From Phorcus lineatus (lineage: Eukaryota > Mollusca > Gastropoda > Trochida > Trochidae), in assembly GCA_921293015.1 (NCBI GenBank), contig OV121094.1, positions 35,896,054 to 35,960,053 on the forward strand: DNA of 64,000 bases, given 5' to 3'. A model generated the notes under the pieces. That model saw nothing but the letters and a program-made list of their open reading frames with translations, was not told the DNA's origin and did not search any database. Positions 45,587-59,952 of the stretch are shown in pieces. Within the stretch, counting starts at the first letter, position 1. Every line of letters starts with the position of its first letter. The position numbers were made by a program, and so were the translations under genes.

Positions 45587-45964
45587 TAAAGAGCCACTCC
45601 GTGACTTTCATAACATATTATTTACCTTTGATACCGGTTTTCCATGAAAATCTAAAAACAGCCTTAAAAAGGAACAAAGGTGTAGATATCACGTCCAATA
45701 TACATGGATACTAGTTATATAACCTAACAAACACTATCAACTCCTAACTGCCCTCCTGGCTGTTTAGATAAGTCTCCAAAATTACGTTTGACTATTTGAC
45801 GCGCGCCATGGTCCAGTTTTCGATCATAATTACGACTGTCACTGTACAAAACAAATTAGCTTTAAAATGTTTTGTTTTTTTTAACAGTCGATACTTTGCG
45901 ATAAAATGATACCATTGATTAAGTTTGGCATATATGACTCTAACAACTCACGAAGTGGCTCTTA
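45587..45964. mobile_element. MITE with GAGCCACT-type ends
   Basis: The element begins AAGAGCCACTCCGTGA and ends TCACGAAGTGGCTCTT, about 16-bp inverted repeats with one indel, flanked by TTAA-like bases. It is 378 bp with no frame. The same ends or interior occur at 26935-27110, 37745-37965 and 52960-53004, so this is a local multicopy family. Confidence 0.75.
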
Positions 45965-46949
45965 AATCAGACAGTGGCCATCACGGTGCTGTCTCAAGGT
46001 GGAACACATGGTCAACGTCTACATCTGCTAGTTGTTAATGTATATTTGAAGAATTCTTACTTCACTAAGTCATTTACATTAAAGTAACTTCAAAACTGTA
46101 AAATACATAAGATATCTAATTTAATGACATCTATTTGCGAAAATGATAAATTACTTATTTCAAATTTTCTATTTTTTACCATGTTTATACATTTGTTTTA
46201 TATTTATTTTTAGTACGGATTGTGATTGTTAATATGTATATCTCCCATAACTCTTAATTGTGTGACCCGTTGTAAGTTTTTAAGATGCTTTAACGCTCAC
46301 CAACATTATGAAAATAAATTGTAATAAACAATTTGAATCATTTGGAAATAAAAACATATCTTTCAAATGTAAAAGTATTTAAGGAAATTAAGTCTTAACT
46401 CGTATGGTGATATTGATGGTAGTAGAAGCAAAAGCGCCTATATGATGGGAATTCATCATGACGATATCATAACGTACATTCGTTTGTTACCTTCGGGATC
46501 TTTTCACTCTACAAGGTATAATGTTAGAATAAAAACGTGACTTGGATTTTAAAGTCCCAGACTTTGCAAAGTTATTGCCCTTTTCAAAATCCATAACAGC
46601 GAAAGTGAACCGTTATAACTAATGGTTTATGTTACAGGGGAAAGGAAACGGCATTAAAGTTCACTTGTGTAGTCTATTGTGAAAAGTGGGAGATACAATG
46701 AAATATTAGAGGCGCCTGTAAAATATTCTTCTTCTGGCCTTTCTTGGTCAGGTTCAGTAGGAATAAAAATGAAAAATCATGAACGTGTTAGGTTATTATT
46801 TGATGCGATATATGTGTCCTGTTCCATAAAAGTGTTTAAATTGGAGCCAATTCACATTCCAGGTCCTCTTTCACCAAGTCTACACTTAAATGATTTTGTG
46901 AAACCACAAAACTAAGAGAGTATTAAAAGAAAAGCGTTTGGTTATTTTT
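45965..46949. other. Noncoding sequence
   Basis: I see no gene or repeat. A 78-codon frame at 46679-46915 shows no recognisable protein character. Confidence 0.4.
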
Positions 46950-47285
46950 CATCTTGCTAAATCAGCGTATATGTACCCGCTCTCGCTCCTTCCTAATGCC
47001 CTGATCTCTTTCGGGCTAAATCCTTCGTATGGCTGGCGCGGCTTGATATTCGTGGCTATGCTCACCTGTTATTTTTCAAGCCAAAGAAATTTCGTTAATT
47101 AAGGAGCTTGAAGCTAATACTTTGAACTCAACGGATTTTTCCATCCGGCTTGTGCCCTTGTTGCTGAATGCGGGCAGTCTCATTGGCTGGTTAGATAGCT
47201 AGCAATAAGAAGGTTTTGTCTTGAAAGAGATCAGTTTATTAGGAAGGAGCAAGAGCGGATTCATATACACTGATTTAGCAGGATG
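46950..47285. mobile_element. MITE with about 45-bp inverted ends
   Basis: The ends CATCTTGCTAAATCAGCGTA and the inverse of TACACTGATTTAGCAGGATG match, and the match continues through GCTCTTGCTCCTTCCTAAT. It is 336 bp. The interior is less AT-rich than its surroundings and has no long frame. Confidence 0.85.
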
Positions 47286-47786
47286 ATTATTTTAATTTAT
47301 TTTTATTTTTACAAATCCTAGTCGAGCTATATATGTTCATGCCGGTCTATTTTAAAATTAATATATATATTCATAAAAGATCGTATAAAACTGGTTATCT
47401 TTTCTATTCAGTGTATGCAATAATGATTTATGTGAATTATTTCATAGCATATTTGATAGATTTTATGATCTTATTTTCATGTATATTGAGGATCATTGTA
47501 TAAAATCAAGCATAATTTCACCGAATTACGACAGTTCTTCGAGTTACAGTATATTCAACTGAAGTATTAATTACTCTCTACCAGCATATAAGCTTCGATA
47601 TAGGTCGACTTCAATGTCCTGTTTTTCTAAGTTTACAAGATGAAGAATAAAAACATGTAATGCAGCCAGAAGTGAGCAGAGATTGTATTTCGAAACTAAT
47701 GGTTATTTTCAGTTCGTTTTATATTTATAAATAATAATAGATTTATGTCACATATATTAAAATTACATTTTAATATTGTTACAAAA

Positions 47787-47815
47787 TTAATAGTTGTTGT
47801 TGTTGTTGTTGTTGT
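47787..47815. repeat. (TTG)n microsatellite
   Basis: About nine TTG units. Confidence 0.95.
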
Positions 47816-48050
47816 TTACACCCTCTGCGAATAGGTTCAGTTAGCATTCGGAGCCATCCTTGTCTTGTATCATTCTGAATTTAACTATGCTACTTTTTAG
47901 GACATTGATCAAATAACCACATTTATCACCCATATGGTTAATCATAAGCGGTGACATATTTTCAATATGAGCACATGTGCACATATCACTTTTGCCTAGT
48001 AACGATTGTTTCAGCACGAGTTATGAAATTGAATCGGTAAAAAAGAAATT

Positions 48051-48184
48051 ATTACCCTCGGAAGTTTGTCATATGACTTTTACGACGCTCGTGCGAATTT
48101 GTGTATAAACCTCGCTTTCGCTCGAGTAATACAAAAGTCCAAACTCGTTTCCTAAAAGTCATATGACACACTTCCGAGGGTAAT
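48051..48184. mobile_element. Foldback element with about 34-bp arms
   Basis: ATTACCCTCGGAAGTTTGTC ... and its inverse ending CTTCCGAGGGTAAT enclose a centre rich in TCGCTTTCGCTCGAG. A fragment of the same family lies at 56705-56745 (AAAAGTCATATGATGCTCG). Confidence 0.8.
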
Positions 48185-51100
48185 ATCATTCATTATCACC
48201 TAAATCACATTATATGTTACATCTACCCATGATCTACGCATTCTTGTTTGTGAAGTACAAATACAACTTTCAACTTTACTAAAGGAATATAATGGGGTTT
48301 CCCTTAGCATGCCTTTCTTTCCGTCTTTTTCCTCATCCTTTCTCCCTGATATCGATCTATCGACTATCTTTACAGATGATTTTCATGATGAAAAAACATT
48401 AAACCCCAGCAATATTACAACCTCATTTTTATGTTATATGCACTCTATTCTTAATAGGTGTAACGTTATGCAATGCGGTCTTACTTTCCAAACAATATGA
48501 AAACTTTACGTTATTTAATAACTGTTAGATATTACATAAAACCTCTCCTAAACACTTGCCAAAGAATATGCGTATATCTGACATCCTAATATTTGTGGGG
48601 ATCACACTAAAATACTTTAAGAACTTTATCCCCAACTGTGACAAATCAGCACAACTTTGAATTCTGTTTAACACTTGTAAAGTCCGATTACGCAGCGAAT
48701 TTGGTTGCGGAAAAGATTCACGTTTATACAAACTGGCCATGACGTATCCAGCTGTGCAAAAAGAATGACTGTCAAAAACGGCTGTTTCATATCAAAGAAC
48801 ACACCGTCTCTCTCTATGGGACGTCCCTTAAATCCTGAATTGCATACTGTTTTATATGTCGCCAATTATGTATGTCTGAAAATATTTTTCAAATAGTTTA
48901 CAAATAATTTTGGATTTTTATGTTTAACCAATTATATTTTTTAATTATTTTTTTATTCTATCTTGATGAATATGGTCCTAGCATTTAGAGTCTATATTTC
49001 CATGATCTTCTGCATATTAGTCAATAAGATGGTCAACCCATGGAATGATGTCCATAAACTGTTGAACCTTTCTTCTTGTTAATGGCCCTTTAAACAAGGT
49101 TTTAAAAGGCATTGTACATGAACTAAAACGTTTATGTAAATTTTATGCATTATTTTAATCAGAGTTTATTACACATAGATACTAACCGTGCAGACTGCAG
49201 TTGTTTCCTTGACCGTTTGTAATTCACTAAGGAAGCTTTGATAAAGTGCGTATGATCGTCAATATGTTGTTTTAATGAAGTTAACGTCTGAAGTGTTCCC
49301 AGACCCTGGACGCTTCATATAGTTTTAGTCTTTTAATAGATTATACCAATTCAGATGTAACTCTCCTTCGTTTTCTTTTAAATAATGAACACGAATGGGG
49401 GTTTTTAATATAAGGGATTTTTTTCTTAAACAAAATATCCAATACAGCAAAGGAAATGTTATCTTCTAATGAACATGTAGACAATAAGTGTTAAAAAATT
49501 ATGATTGAAAATATTAATGAAAAATAGTAGCCATTAATTCAAATGAAACTTTGAAAGGACAGATGTCACAGTAGGATATGTGGTCATAGACCCAAAGAGG
49601 GTTAAGAAAACGGTTGCTAGACCTAAGGTTGAATAAATTTCATAAACTGCATTTAGAGCACTTTCTAAGCATGGTAAGCAAAGATGGAGAGACTTTTCTG
49701 TGACATCCCGTCAAATACTTTTGAGGTCACAGTGAAAAGGATAGCAACGACAATGATTGCTTCGAAACAATCACATGTGCACATATAATAGATATGCCGC
49801 TAGTACTACATTATGGATATCACACTGCATATTCATTGCTTTGCGACTGCGAAAGAAGTGTGCCCTTTCTTTAAACAATAATCTTTAAATGGGTTATTTT
49901 ACAATCAGACTAGTCTACAGTTCAACACGTATATACTGAGGTGGATTTGTAGAAGCGATATAGGTGTAAATGGATCTTACTTAGTAAAATACAAAACGAC
50001 TGTTTTCATACAATACTATGCATTCTGTATTACAAAAGCTACCGGAAAAATAAAGTTTTTATGTTGTATGTTTTCATGTTTTCTCTAGAGGATCTCATGA
50101 AACGAGACGAAACGACATATAATGACAATGAACCGAAACTTTAGTTTGATATTGAATTGCACCTGTAGGTAACCTAATTCTTAGCAAACACTGATCAAAG
50201 GGGCTCTCTATGAGTTGTGGAGTCAAACGTTATCGTTGGTGTCACTTTATCGAGAAGAATTGTCTGGTACTGAAAAGCTTATGATTAACGTTAATCGGTT
50301 CAGTATTGCGACAAGTAATGGTAATAAGTCAATATTTTGATCCGGAAATGTATCGCTAGTGGCTCGTGTCAAAATCTCAAAACTTATTTTGGAAAATTAT
50401 CAAATAAGACATAAAACAGATAGTAGACCACAGTGTTTGAAATATTTTATTACTATAAAATGGGACATGCAATTTCGACTTCTGAACTTGACAAGGGCTG
50501 TTGTTCGATTTGCATTGAAAACACATCGATTGTCATATATTTGGTGACTAATGATGAACATTTAGGATACATTCAATTCAAATAATACGTAAATTGGCAC
50601 GTAATAAAGACAAGGACAATGCCATAAAGAACATAAAGTGTTTCATTACACCTTACTGCAAAAGAAAAATAAGATGCCAGAATAAACCAATATTCCATGG
50701 GACTCATTTTAGTTATCATAAGAACACGTCGACGGCGTTTGTGCACCTACATTGACAATCCAGAGTACTTCAATGTTCATTTTGTGGCACAGCGTTATTC
50801 AATGCATATCAAACTTATCCACAGTACATTCAAATAGAAACATGCACGCCTCACTTGGTAGGAGCGAACAAACTAACTTCGCAGACCCTGTTCGCAAAGG
50901 TATTTATAGGTTTATATCTCAATATCCAAAACTTCATACGCCTTGAAGGTGTTCTTTGTTGACTGTTGTTATGTCCCATGTCAAAAGGATGAATATCACA
51001 TAAGCAATATATTTCGAATCAATACTGGGTATTAAGTTTAGTGTAGGCTATATATGTATTTTATTATGGAAGAAGACTTGTGTTGTCCGCTACATTAGAC

Positions 51101-52959
51101 AGGGTTTTTTTATTGCTTAGAAAAACGTGAAGCTATTGTCATTTTTATTGAAAAAAGCCTGTTTTAACAGGTTCTGAAAAATGTTACAAAACCATATAAT
51201 GTATGTTTATATGTATATTTATAAAAATGATTGTTTTCAATAAGAACAGATGATGGTTTAACATATCCTTATCTGCAAAATACTTCGTTTATATTGAATC
51301 ATTGAACACCTTTGCTTTCCGTAGACTATGTTTATTTCAGTCTGTGTAAAAGATTCGAGGGTATTTTGATTTACATTCCAGTTTTTCAATTTGATTTACG
51401 ATATATAAAACTTTGTCAGTACAAAGCACAAGGGTATGAAAATTCGAATTTCGTTTCACTTGAAACTCATTTTACATTCACTTCCTAAAGTGCACTTATG
51501 CATGCTTTTTCTTACGGACACACGAAAGGGAAGGCAAATTGCAGCATAATCCTCTTTAAAGGATTAAACATTGTTAAACGGGTGTACCAAGTTCGGTTAG
51601 GCTCAAACATTAACTCAAACCTAACTCAAATCCTTTAAATGATTCACGCTGGAATAAGGGTTTTCACTTCATAATTGACACTTTAACTACTACTACCCAT
51701 AAAACAGTATGAGTATTGAGATGTTTGGCCTTTGAAATACATTTTGTATACAATAATATTTAATAGCAAAGTTATAACAAACGAAGCCTGCTACACTGCC
51801 GTTAACGTTGTGTTTGAAAATAGAAACATTATAACACTGTCAATACTACACAAGTTGATTTGCAGTGACAAAGTGTCTACTGTGGGTCAAGCCTTTCCTG
51901 GCATTAAACTGGTATGCATAATCTAGTACATCAGTCAGGTGTTAAAATAGCATTATTTGATAGATAATATTAAGATAAATTTACTGCCTGAATACAATTG
52001 ACGTTCTTCACTTTTATAGCGAGGGAATATATAAAAATAGAATATATAACTGTAATTGTTTGCTCAACGTGTTGTATACATTGCATAAACAAGTGTATGT
52101 GTTACTCTGCGAGATGATATCAGACCACTGCCTAGTGTGAAATAGACCTGACTTTGTGTGTAACTGAAGGCATAATGTGTTGTTGTCACACAGGACATAC
52201 CAACTTGAGATTTTATCTTGTACATCAGCGTGTTATGAGAACCTTTCACCTACACCTCAGGCTCTGTGTAGTACTAGAAGCGTTGTGGTGTACTTATTAT
52301 GAAAAGTGTTATCCAAACTTTTAACAATGCGTTATTATATTTGTATCTTCCTGTGGGTAGTGTTGTGGCTTGTGGCACACATCCCGTGAGGTACAATATC
52401 GCATAAAACGTCTAATATTTATCGCTTTTCGCCTTTGGAAATACCCATGTATACATACTTTTTACTATGCTATGTAACCCTTTGGGAACCAAAAAAAAGT
52501 ATCGGTTTTCAATAAGGTTAATTGCCAAAAATTACCATGGTTAAGTATTTTTATTATTTTTACATACAGCATAAACTGAGCTTCTAAAATTTGTGATGCT
52601 ACAATAATCTATTCCTGTCTAATCCTACTATGAATATTATCAATTACGTACAGATATAAACCGTGTCAAGTGTTAATTAAATATTTAAACCAAAACTAAA
52701 ATCTTCACTTGATTTCAATGTTTTACTTACGTGAACCTACAAATCAATATTTAATTGTCTTCACATTTTCTTCGATAAAAAGTGATATCTACTTTAAAAA
52801 GTTAGATTATATATATTGTATATTAAATGGGCAATGTGCATTTATTAGGCTGTTCAACGATTTTAATGGAAAACAAGTATTTGTCATATATATGTCTTTT
52901 GGACATGAAAAGTTAAGATGTTTTGATTTTATATCACCACATATGACATTTAGGTTCGT
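48185..52959. other. Long noncoding region
   Basis: About 4.8 kb in which I see no supportable gene, RNA or well-formed repeat. Open frames of 60-76 codons on both strands lack codon bias and motifs. It may hold intron or intergenic sequence. Confidence 0.4.
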
Positions 52960-53004
52960 ATCAAAGGCAAATAATATGTTATGAAAATCACGGAGTGGCT
53001 CTTT
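52960..53004. repeat. End fragment of the GAGCCACT MITE family
   Basis: CACGGAGTGGCTCTTTTA near 52988-53004 and GGCAAATAATATGTTATGAAA before it match the inverse of the element start at 45587. Block X sequence follows directly (53009-53095). Confidence 0.55.
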
Positions 53005-53095
53005 TACAGTTACTGATAATGTTCCGTTCGTCTTTTGTTGATTAAAAGACATTGTCTTGCAATTGGAAACATTTGTTTTCGTTTTTAATTTTTGT

Positions 53096-54104
53096 TCTCT
53101 AATAATAGTGAAGCGTTATTGTTTGGAATGGGTGACCACTGTAGATATTAGAACGTTTACTAATACGCCAAAATGTATCTGGTGTGACTTAAGTGCAACT
53201 TTATTAGTTTATATCTTTGAATACTCAGTAGTGGATGCGGGAATAACGTGTTTCCTCGCACGACCACGTTGTTTGATTTGATAATCCATACTCAAGACTA
53301 TTCGTCATCTACCGTAATAATCTAGTTGCACACTACCTTTTGTTAACAAGAATTAATAAATTTAAGGTAATGTCACCAATATTAGACAATTTAAACAAGA
53401 CAGGTTTCATCTGGAGTTGTAATCATATCATGTTATCATAAATTTTAAGTCTTTTGTCTTGATTTTCTCTATTCTTGTGTCAATCATATAATTCTATAGA
53501 CTCAAATATGTCACAACTACAGAGTGTAACTATATCGTGTTGACCAAGTTACATATCTATAGTCAATATGAATTTAATGTTTGAACTTGACCTTAAGTAT
53601 CATAATATACACTAAAGATATAAGAAAGTGAATGGGTGTCTGAGTAATTGTGTTGTCTTTGTGTCATGTGCAAAATGTTAGAAATCTCAAACGCTTCATA
53701 TACGTATTTCCATACCACCCTGGGTTTCTGAAATAAAACGTTAATTTAAAAAATAAAATTTTAATAAATTTATTAAATTAGATTATCTATCTATAAGATC
53801 ATTTTGCTCTTTGCCAAACCTTTTCCTTGATTCAATCATATAAATAGCTAAAATTCAATTACTGATATATTTAATTGTACCTCTCATACGGAGCGTTGTA
53901 AAACTACACCAACGCAACAAACGTGACGTTTTGTTTCCTTTATTAAAAAAAAGATCTTTAGTAATGTTTCGAAAATCAAGTTTCTCAAGGTTTTTTTCAA
54001 GTACATAAAAACATTTTTAATCATTGGATTGAAAACTTCAAAAAGATAAAACAAGATGAGAGGCACGAACGATTTTAGACTTTCTAAACCACTTCTCTAA
54101 TTCT
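53096..54104. other. Noncoding sequence
   Basis: Nothing recognisable. It is the likely upstream region of the possible promoter near 54110. Confidence 0.35.
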
Positions 54105-54108
54105 AATG

Positions 54109-54240
54109 TTATATAAGATGTCGCACTTCGTTTATTCACGTCCACGGAGGGCCTTAAACCTTTCACACACAATTGAAAGAGACTTCTTACGGAGATGTCA
54201 CAGTACATTTCCGCTTCGTTGACCATGGATGTGACGTCAC
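54109..54240 (+). promoter_or_regulatory. Possible promoter with TATA box and CRE-like site
   Basis: TATATAAG at 54110-54117 could act as a TATA box, placing a start near 54140. TGACGTCA lies at about 54232-54239. The surrounding 200 bp is less AT-rich and more CpG-containing than its neighbours. The call depends on the splice donor that follows and is inference. Confidence 0.3.
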
Positions 54241-54356
54241 GGGCTGTATGAAACTTCCGTTGTAAATAGTTATTAGCGGGTGTTTCAGTCGTGAAAGTCT
54301 TGTGGATATGTTTCTTCTAACGCTTGCTGGAAATATTGACCATAATTGATAATCAG
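54140..54356 (+). other. Possible 5' noncoding exon
   Basis: This ends at a strong splice donor AATCAG|GTGAGT (54357). An ATG at 54225 in good context (GACCATGG) opens only a 9-codon frame, so it would be an upstream frame in a leader. The partner could be the exon at 60493. Confidence 0.3.
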
Positions 54357-56232
54357 GTGAGTTTTACGAGATTCTGTTTGTTTTACCTTAACAAGATCCA
54401 CCTAAGCTTTGATCGAGCCGGTACACCGCCAAATACATTCACCTGTTGCGCCTTGGTGATTTACCGTGGGTAACTGTGTTATACCTTCAACAGTAGCGGG
54501 TATTTCATGACATAGGCGCGGTCAAAAATAACTTAAGGGTACAAGTTGTATGAGATCATACTGTAAATATATCTTCCCTTTTTAGACAAAATGAACATTA
54601 TAACTATGACATCAAATATTTTATGGAATTGTGAATATATTATGCTTTTTTGACCAATATTCGTTGTGAATACTATCTAGGTCATAGCTACTCATACAGA
54701 AAATGAGATCAAATAAAGAGATAAAGAAATTCTTTGAATGTATAAGGCCTATTGGTGTAGATTCACCCACAGTTGTCCAATTGTTAGTTGTACGCTCTTT
54801 GCTAAGATTAAATCGTTTATTGTTACTTGTTTCTGAAGGTAATGTTTGATTTTGCATCTCTGGTTAGAAATAGAAGGTTATATTTATATGAGAATTAAGT
54901 GTTTAATACTTTAACAGGTTTAATACTTTAACAGGGTTGATACTTTTACACAGAACAATTTTAAAGTTGTTGAAGATATGTTAATTTTATAAAACATATT
55001 AATACTTGCTGAATATTTGTGATTATCATAACTTACTGCTTGGCTAAATGACTTCTATTGAAAACTAATCAAGACATTTTATCAATATAATTGAAATATG
55101 TTTATGTATATATAAAATGTAATATTTGTTTCTTTTTGTCCGAATCCCCAGTCATATAATGTATCCTTTTGGAATTGTTTTATAAATTAACTTCTTAAAT
55201 TCATGTACCATAAATCACGATAATAATTACCAAATAGGAACCAACTCTGTGTTAACATTGAACATGGGTCTTATAGAGATTCATTCTTTTGTTTTTCAAG
55301 AAGCTTAAGAGACTTAATTTAAAACTTTCTGCTCATTGTAAAGTGTGTCAGACAGGGATAGCTTTCACCTCCACTTTTATTGTGCTATTGTCCTCGAACA
55401 TAAAATAGCTGATTTATGTTCCTTTTCAAGGATACATATCTATTTCAAGTATGTAAACAGGAATTTCATTTTTATTTTCCTCATGATTCATGTAAAATGG
55501 TTTATATTTATAAGATTATAATAGTGATGCCTTATTAACAGATAACCCAAACCAATCTGTATAGTTTGATTTAGAAATTGTATAAACAAAAGATCTCAGG
55601 GTCATGAATTTATATTAATTAAACTTTTAAAAAATTAAGTTTTATATACTTTTACCATATAAATGTTATCCGGGACTACACCTCAGTATATACCAATTGG
55701 ATTATATTTGTACATTTGAGACTTTCATTCAGTGTGATCAGGAAATTATTCCTCCATATTCATAGCAAGGTGAAGACAATACATAAAGACAATTTGACTG
55801 GCTATAAAGATGCAGCTTGTCAAGTGTATGTTAACGGTTAGTGTAAATGACATTCAGATGCTATAAGCTTATGACTGTGCATATATACACACCATGCTGA
55901 ATTTCATCCTATTTAGAGTGTGCATGTAAATCAGGTTTATAACACCTTGACCTAGATATCTCTTCCTTGTCTTTTAGAAAAAAATTAAACGAGTCAAATA
56001 TTTTGAAAATGTTTATTTGTAAGAAAAATATCTTTTCAAACCAGAATTTTTGTGTTTGTGTTTTTGTTTTGAAATTGAATTTAATTGAAATTTTTTTTTA
56101 GTTTCTTTGTGTTAATTATACAAAAAAGTTTAAAGTAACAATCAACAGTCAATAATTATATTCTTAATTATTTTGACATATACTCATTTCTTAATCTTTT
56201 AATTTGTATATATATATACCTGTACAAATATT

Positions 56233-56440
56233 TTGGTTGTAATAATTTTTACATTAATGCATTTTATTTATACCTTAATTCAATTTATATCCTACATTTA
56301 CAACATATTGTATCTCTTTTATGTCTCTCGTAACTCCAATAAGAGTGGCTCATTACACGTTTTATCTGAGTGTTTATTTTATGTACATATTTTTTCATAT
56401 AATGTGATGAGACTTTAATAAACTATCTGTCTGTCTGTCT
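56233..56440 (+). repeat. Possible LINE 3' tail ending in (CTGT)n
   Basis: The segment ends GACTTTAATAAACTATCTGT followed by CTGT repeats (56425-56440), the form of a retroposon 3' end with a short simple-repeat tail. Upstream there is no readable reverse transcriptase. A weak call. Confidence 0.35.
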
Positions 56441-59400
56441 ACAATTTGTAAGTTAACCACGAAATCAGTTCATTGACTCTATTTGACTTACTGCCATCAT
56501 GTTTTTTAACGACTGATACAGATGAAATGCTTCGATACACAACATGAAATATTGATTTCTTCATTCAAATTTGCATAAAATCCTAATGTCGTAAAAAAGA
56601 TTTCATGACAACAAAGTCTAAAAATTGTCAGTGGATTTATAATTCTGTAACATGGAATTTGAACATTTCAATGTCATGAAACTTGTCAAAAAATTTTTAT
56701 TTCACATTCGTTTCTTAAAAGTCATATGATGCTCGTCCTCGGGTAGAAATCTCTTAATCTCACACAGGCGTGAAAAAAATTGAATCACAACGAAATGGAG
56801 TGAAATGTTAACAATTTACAGATTTAGTTGTAATACAAATTAGCGATAACCAACTTTATGTTACGAAAAAACAATCAAATGATGATAAGCACTTTGAAGC
56901 AAGCGATAACGCAACAGGTGCAAGAATAGGATGAAATGTGCCAACTGCACATTTTCTACCAGTCTTTTGTTTAACATGGCACTCATTCAGGAGTCAACAG
57001 TAATGGAGAGTTTAAGAATTAAAAATTCAATATGGTCAATTAGATTATTGTATTTTTATGGCTTTTAAAAGAATACATTAGCAAGATAGCTTGTTTAGTT
57101 TCTGATTTTTTTGCCCGTCACGTTCAATAACAATGTTCCGGATGGAGTGTTTTAATTTTCATTATCACTCAATTAAAAGTGCTGATCGTTGCTTAATTGA
57201 TTCTATTTAATGAATCTTTGGTGCGTTTTGCTAAATTGTGATGCAATCTTATCTGTTGATGTGTACGTAATGCTGCTTTTTGTTGCAATTCAATTTCTTC
57301 TATGGGAGGGCTGTTTAATGCCTTCTCTAAGCAATAATTCTAGCTCCAGCAAAATGAAATAACTCTTGGTATCTTCCCAAAATCTCCCTAGCGCTCGACC
57401 GTCGGACAATTATCTTGGATACCTGGTTTTCTTCACCACACAAAAATGGCTCCAACTTTTCAGGATATGATTTTTTTTGTTTTCTTGTCTGGTCTTGACA
57501 ATGAGGGTGAATTGTTCCTTCAGGAAATGTAGACACTTCAGATGTAGCAATGAAAATATTTCTATCCTCAGCTTTTTATTAACAGTCAAAGCTTCTTCCT
57601 TGTTTTCCGTAACACTATCTTAAGGTTTGTAACTTTATCTCATGAGATTCATTGACAGCTATAGAATAGTCATGTTGTCGGGAAGTATTTTGTCGCATTA
57701 TTTGTTTGGAAAGTTTCATTTGACATTTAAGAAGTATTGAATATTATTTCTTTGATGCTAAAATTATTTTCATTTTACAAGTCCTGTTCAAGACAAGTTC
57801 AAAGCCTATAGACTCTTCAGATTTAGTACTTATGATGATGTTGTTAACATGATATCATTGATAACATGAGATGAAAATTAACTACCCACCTAAACTTGTC
57901 CATTGGTAACAAGATTTACATATTAAAATGGTAAACTTGAAAAATGAGAAGAAAATAATAAAAACTTGAAATCTTGTCTTTTTATGCTCAATCCAATCTT
58001 TTTTTTAGGCTCAGAAAAAAATTCAATAGAATTGCTTGAGGTCAAACAAATAAAACACAATAAATCTTTAGCATGCTCTGAAATAGCTATGACATGAGTT
58101 GATCTATCCTTTTAAATGTTTATTGGGCATTATTTCTCCATTATTGTAGATATATAATTATATTAAAAAAATATTTAACATGTAAATCAATCACTAGGCA
58201 TTTATTAGGAAAGTGAAATTTATCTCGTATATGATCTACAATACTTACAAAAATGTAAATAAGAGTTTTTTCTGGCTTTTAATTTTTGTTACTCAACTAT
58301 CATATATAATTTCTACTGTTGTTTTAATAAATAAGTTTTCCAAGACTTTTGAATGGACCATGTGAAGACACCACATACATGTAACTGATATCGCCTTTTT
58401 ACAGATAATAATGCCAAAATTTAGTATTATTAGAATCAGAGCTGCAACGAATACACTACCAGGTGAATACGATACGTATCACGAATATGAATAATTATTC
58501 ACGAATATGAAGGCAAAAATAAACAAATTGAAAACAGCAAAAATCATGGAGTCTGGGTTAATTTTAATCCATTTTGACTTGCAATATAACAATGTGAAAT
58601 AAACAATGAACTTGGAACATGTGTTCACAAACTTGCAGCTCTAATTAGAACACACTTAGAAACATGTTATAACTTACATCACTATCAGCAGTGATTAATA
58701 CACCTGCAATGCTGCTTACACGGGAAGGTGTGTTTGCTTTAGGGTTGCCATCGCAACTTTGCAATATACAACAAAAGCCATGAATGAATATTTTCTGTTT
58801 AAACTAAAATTTGATATGAAAAAATATGATCGCCAAAATGCATTTTATTTCTATTCCAATGTAGATGTATACAACTATACAAGGATACTGTTTGAAGCAT
58901 TCGTAAAATGAAACCTATTTGAAGAAATCTTGTCATACAGCTATAAGGTGATATTAGAAAGAATCCTGGTATAAAGTCTTTTATATCAGGTTTTCAAAGG
59001 GTTTAGAAACCATCAGTAAGTCATTACATCACAAAAATTTCCCTATTGAAGATTAATATTTTCAAACCAATGCAATATGAATTTTTGATTTTGAAATACA
59101 TGGATCTGGTTAATAACAAAAGCTTAAATTTGACTAACTTCTGAAAACAAATTTTTTTAGCAAAATTGATAAAATTGATAAAATTGATAAAAACAAAATT
59201 TTTCCAAGGTTATTTGCTGAGTCTTTTTTCCTTATCTTAAGATAGACACTAGTAGATTATTATGGAGAGATGGTAAGAGAGACACATGATGGAATATTCT
59301 AGGATGTCATTATGATCTTTGTTCATGAAAGTCATGATATTAAATTACTATATATGAAGTTCTTTTTGTTTTAAATTCTTTATTAAATTCTTAATCTTAT

Positions 59401-59599
59401 TCTCTGAAAGTTCATCCTTTCTTGTTGACATTTATAGAATTCTTGATTTTCTTGTATTTTGTATTCAAGAGACATTTAATTGGAATATTTGGAATTGTTA
59501 TGAGTATACTCATTAAAGCTGACAACAGTTTGGCTTGATTAGGTTTTTGGAAACATGGCAATATAACACAGTATTGATCTTATAAAAACATTCTTAATG

Positions 59600-59952
59600 A
59601 GGCGTGTTTCACACTACCAGCGATTTTCCATGCGTCGCGTCAAAAATCGCATTCAGTTATTTTTTCATATGGATTACACATAACTTGCAAATTTGAAATG
59701 CGTTGCGATGCGATGCGATTGAAATTGAACCTGTACTTATTTTGGATGCATCTCATTTGAAAACGCAAGGAAAATCCTTAGATGACGTAAAAATTTGAGG
59801 GTATTTTCAACTTAGTGGATTTGTGAACTAGATGATAATATTTTAACCCGTGATCTATATATTCCAATGTATTGGACGCGTTTAGTGTAAATGTAAAATT
59901 GCCTTCCCCGACACATGCGCCAAAACTTTAACTCACAGTGTGAAACGCACCT
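59600..59952. mobile_element. MITE with about 16-bp inverted ends
   Basis: The ends AGGCGTGTTTCACACT and AGTGTGAAACGCACCT are inverse apart from a small offset, with TAATG-like bases on both sides. It is about 353 bp, noncoding, and contains GCGATGCGATGCGATT repeats. Confidence 0.75.

Noticed and set aside
57327-57536. 69-codon minus-strand frame as an exon
   Set aside because: No motif, no family resemblance and no convincing splice sites at matching positions.
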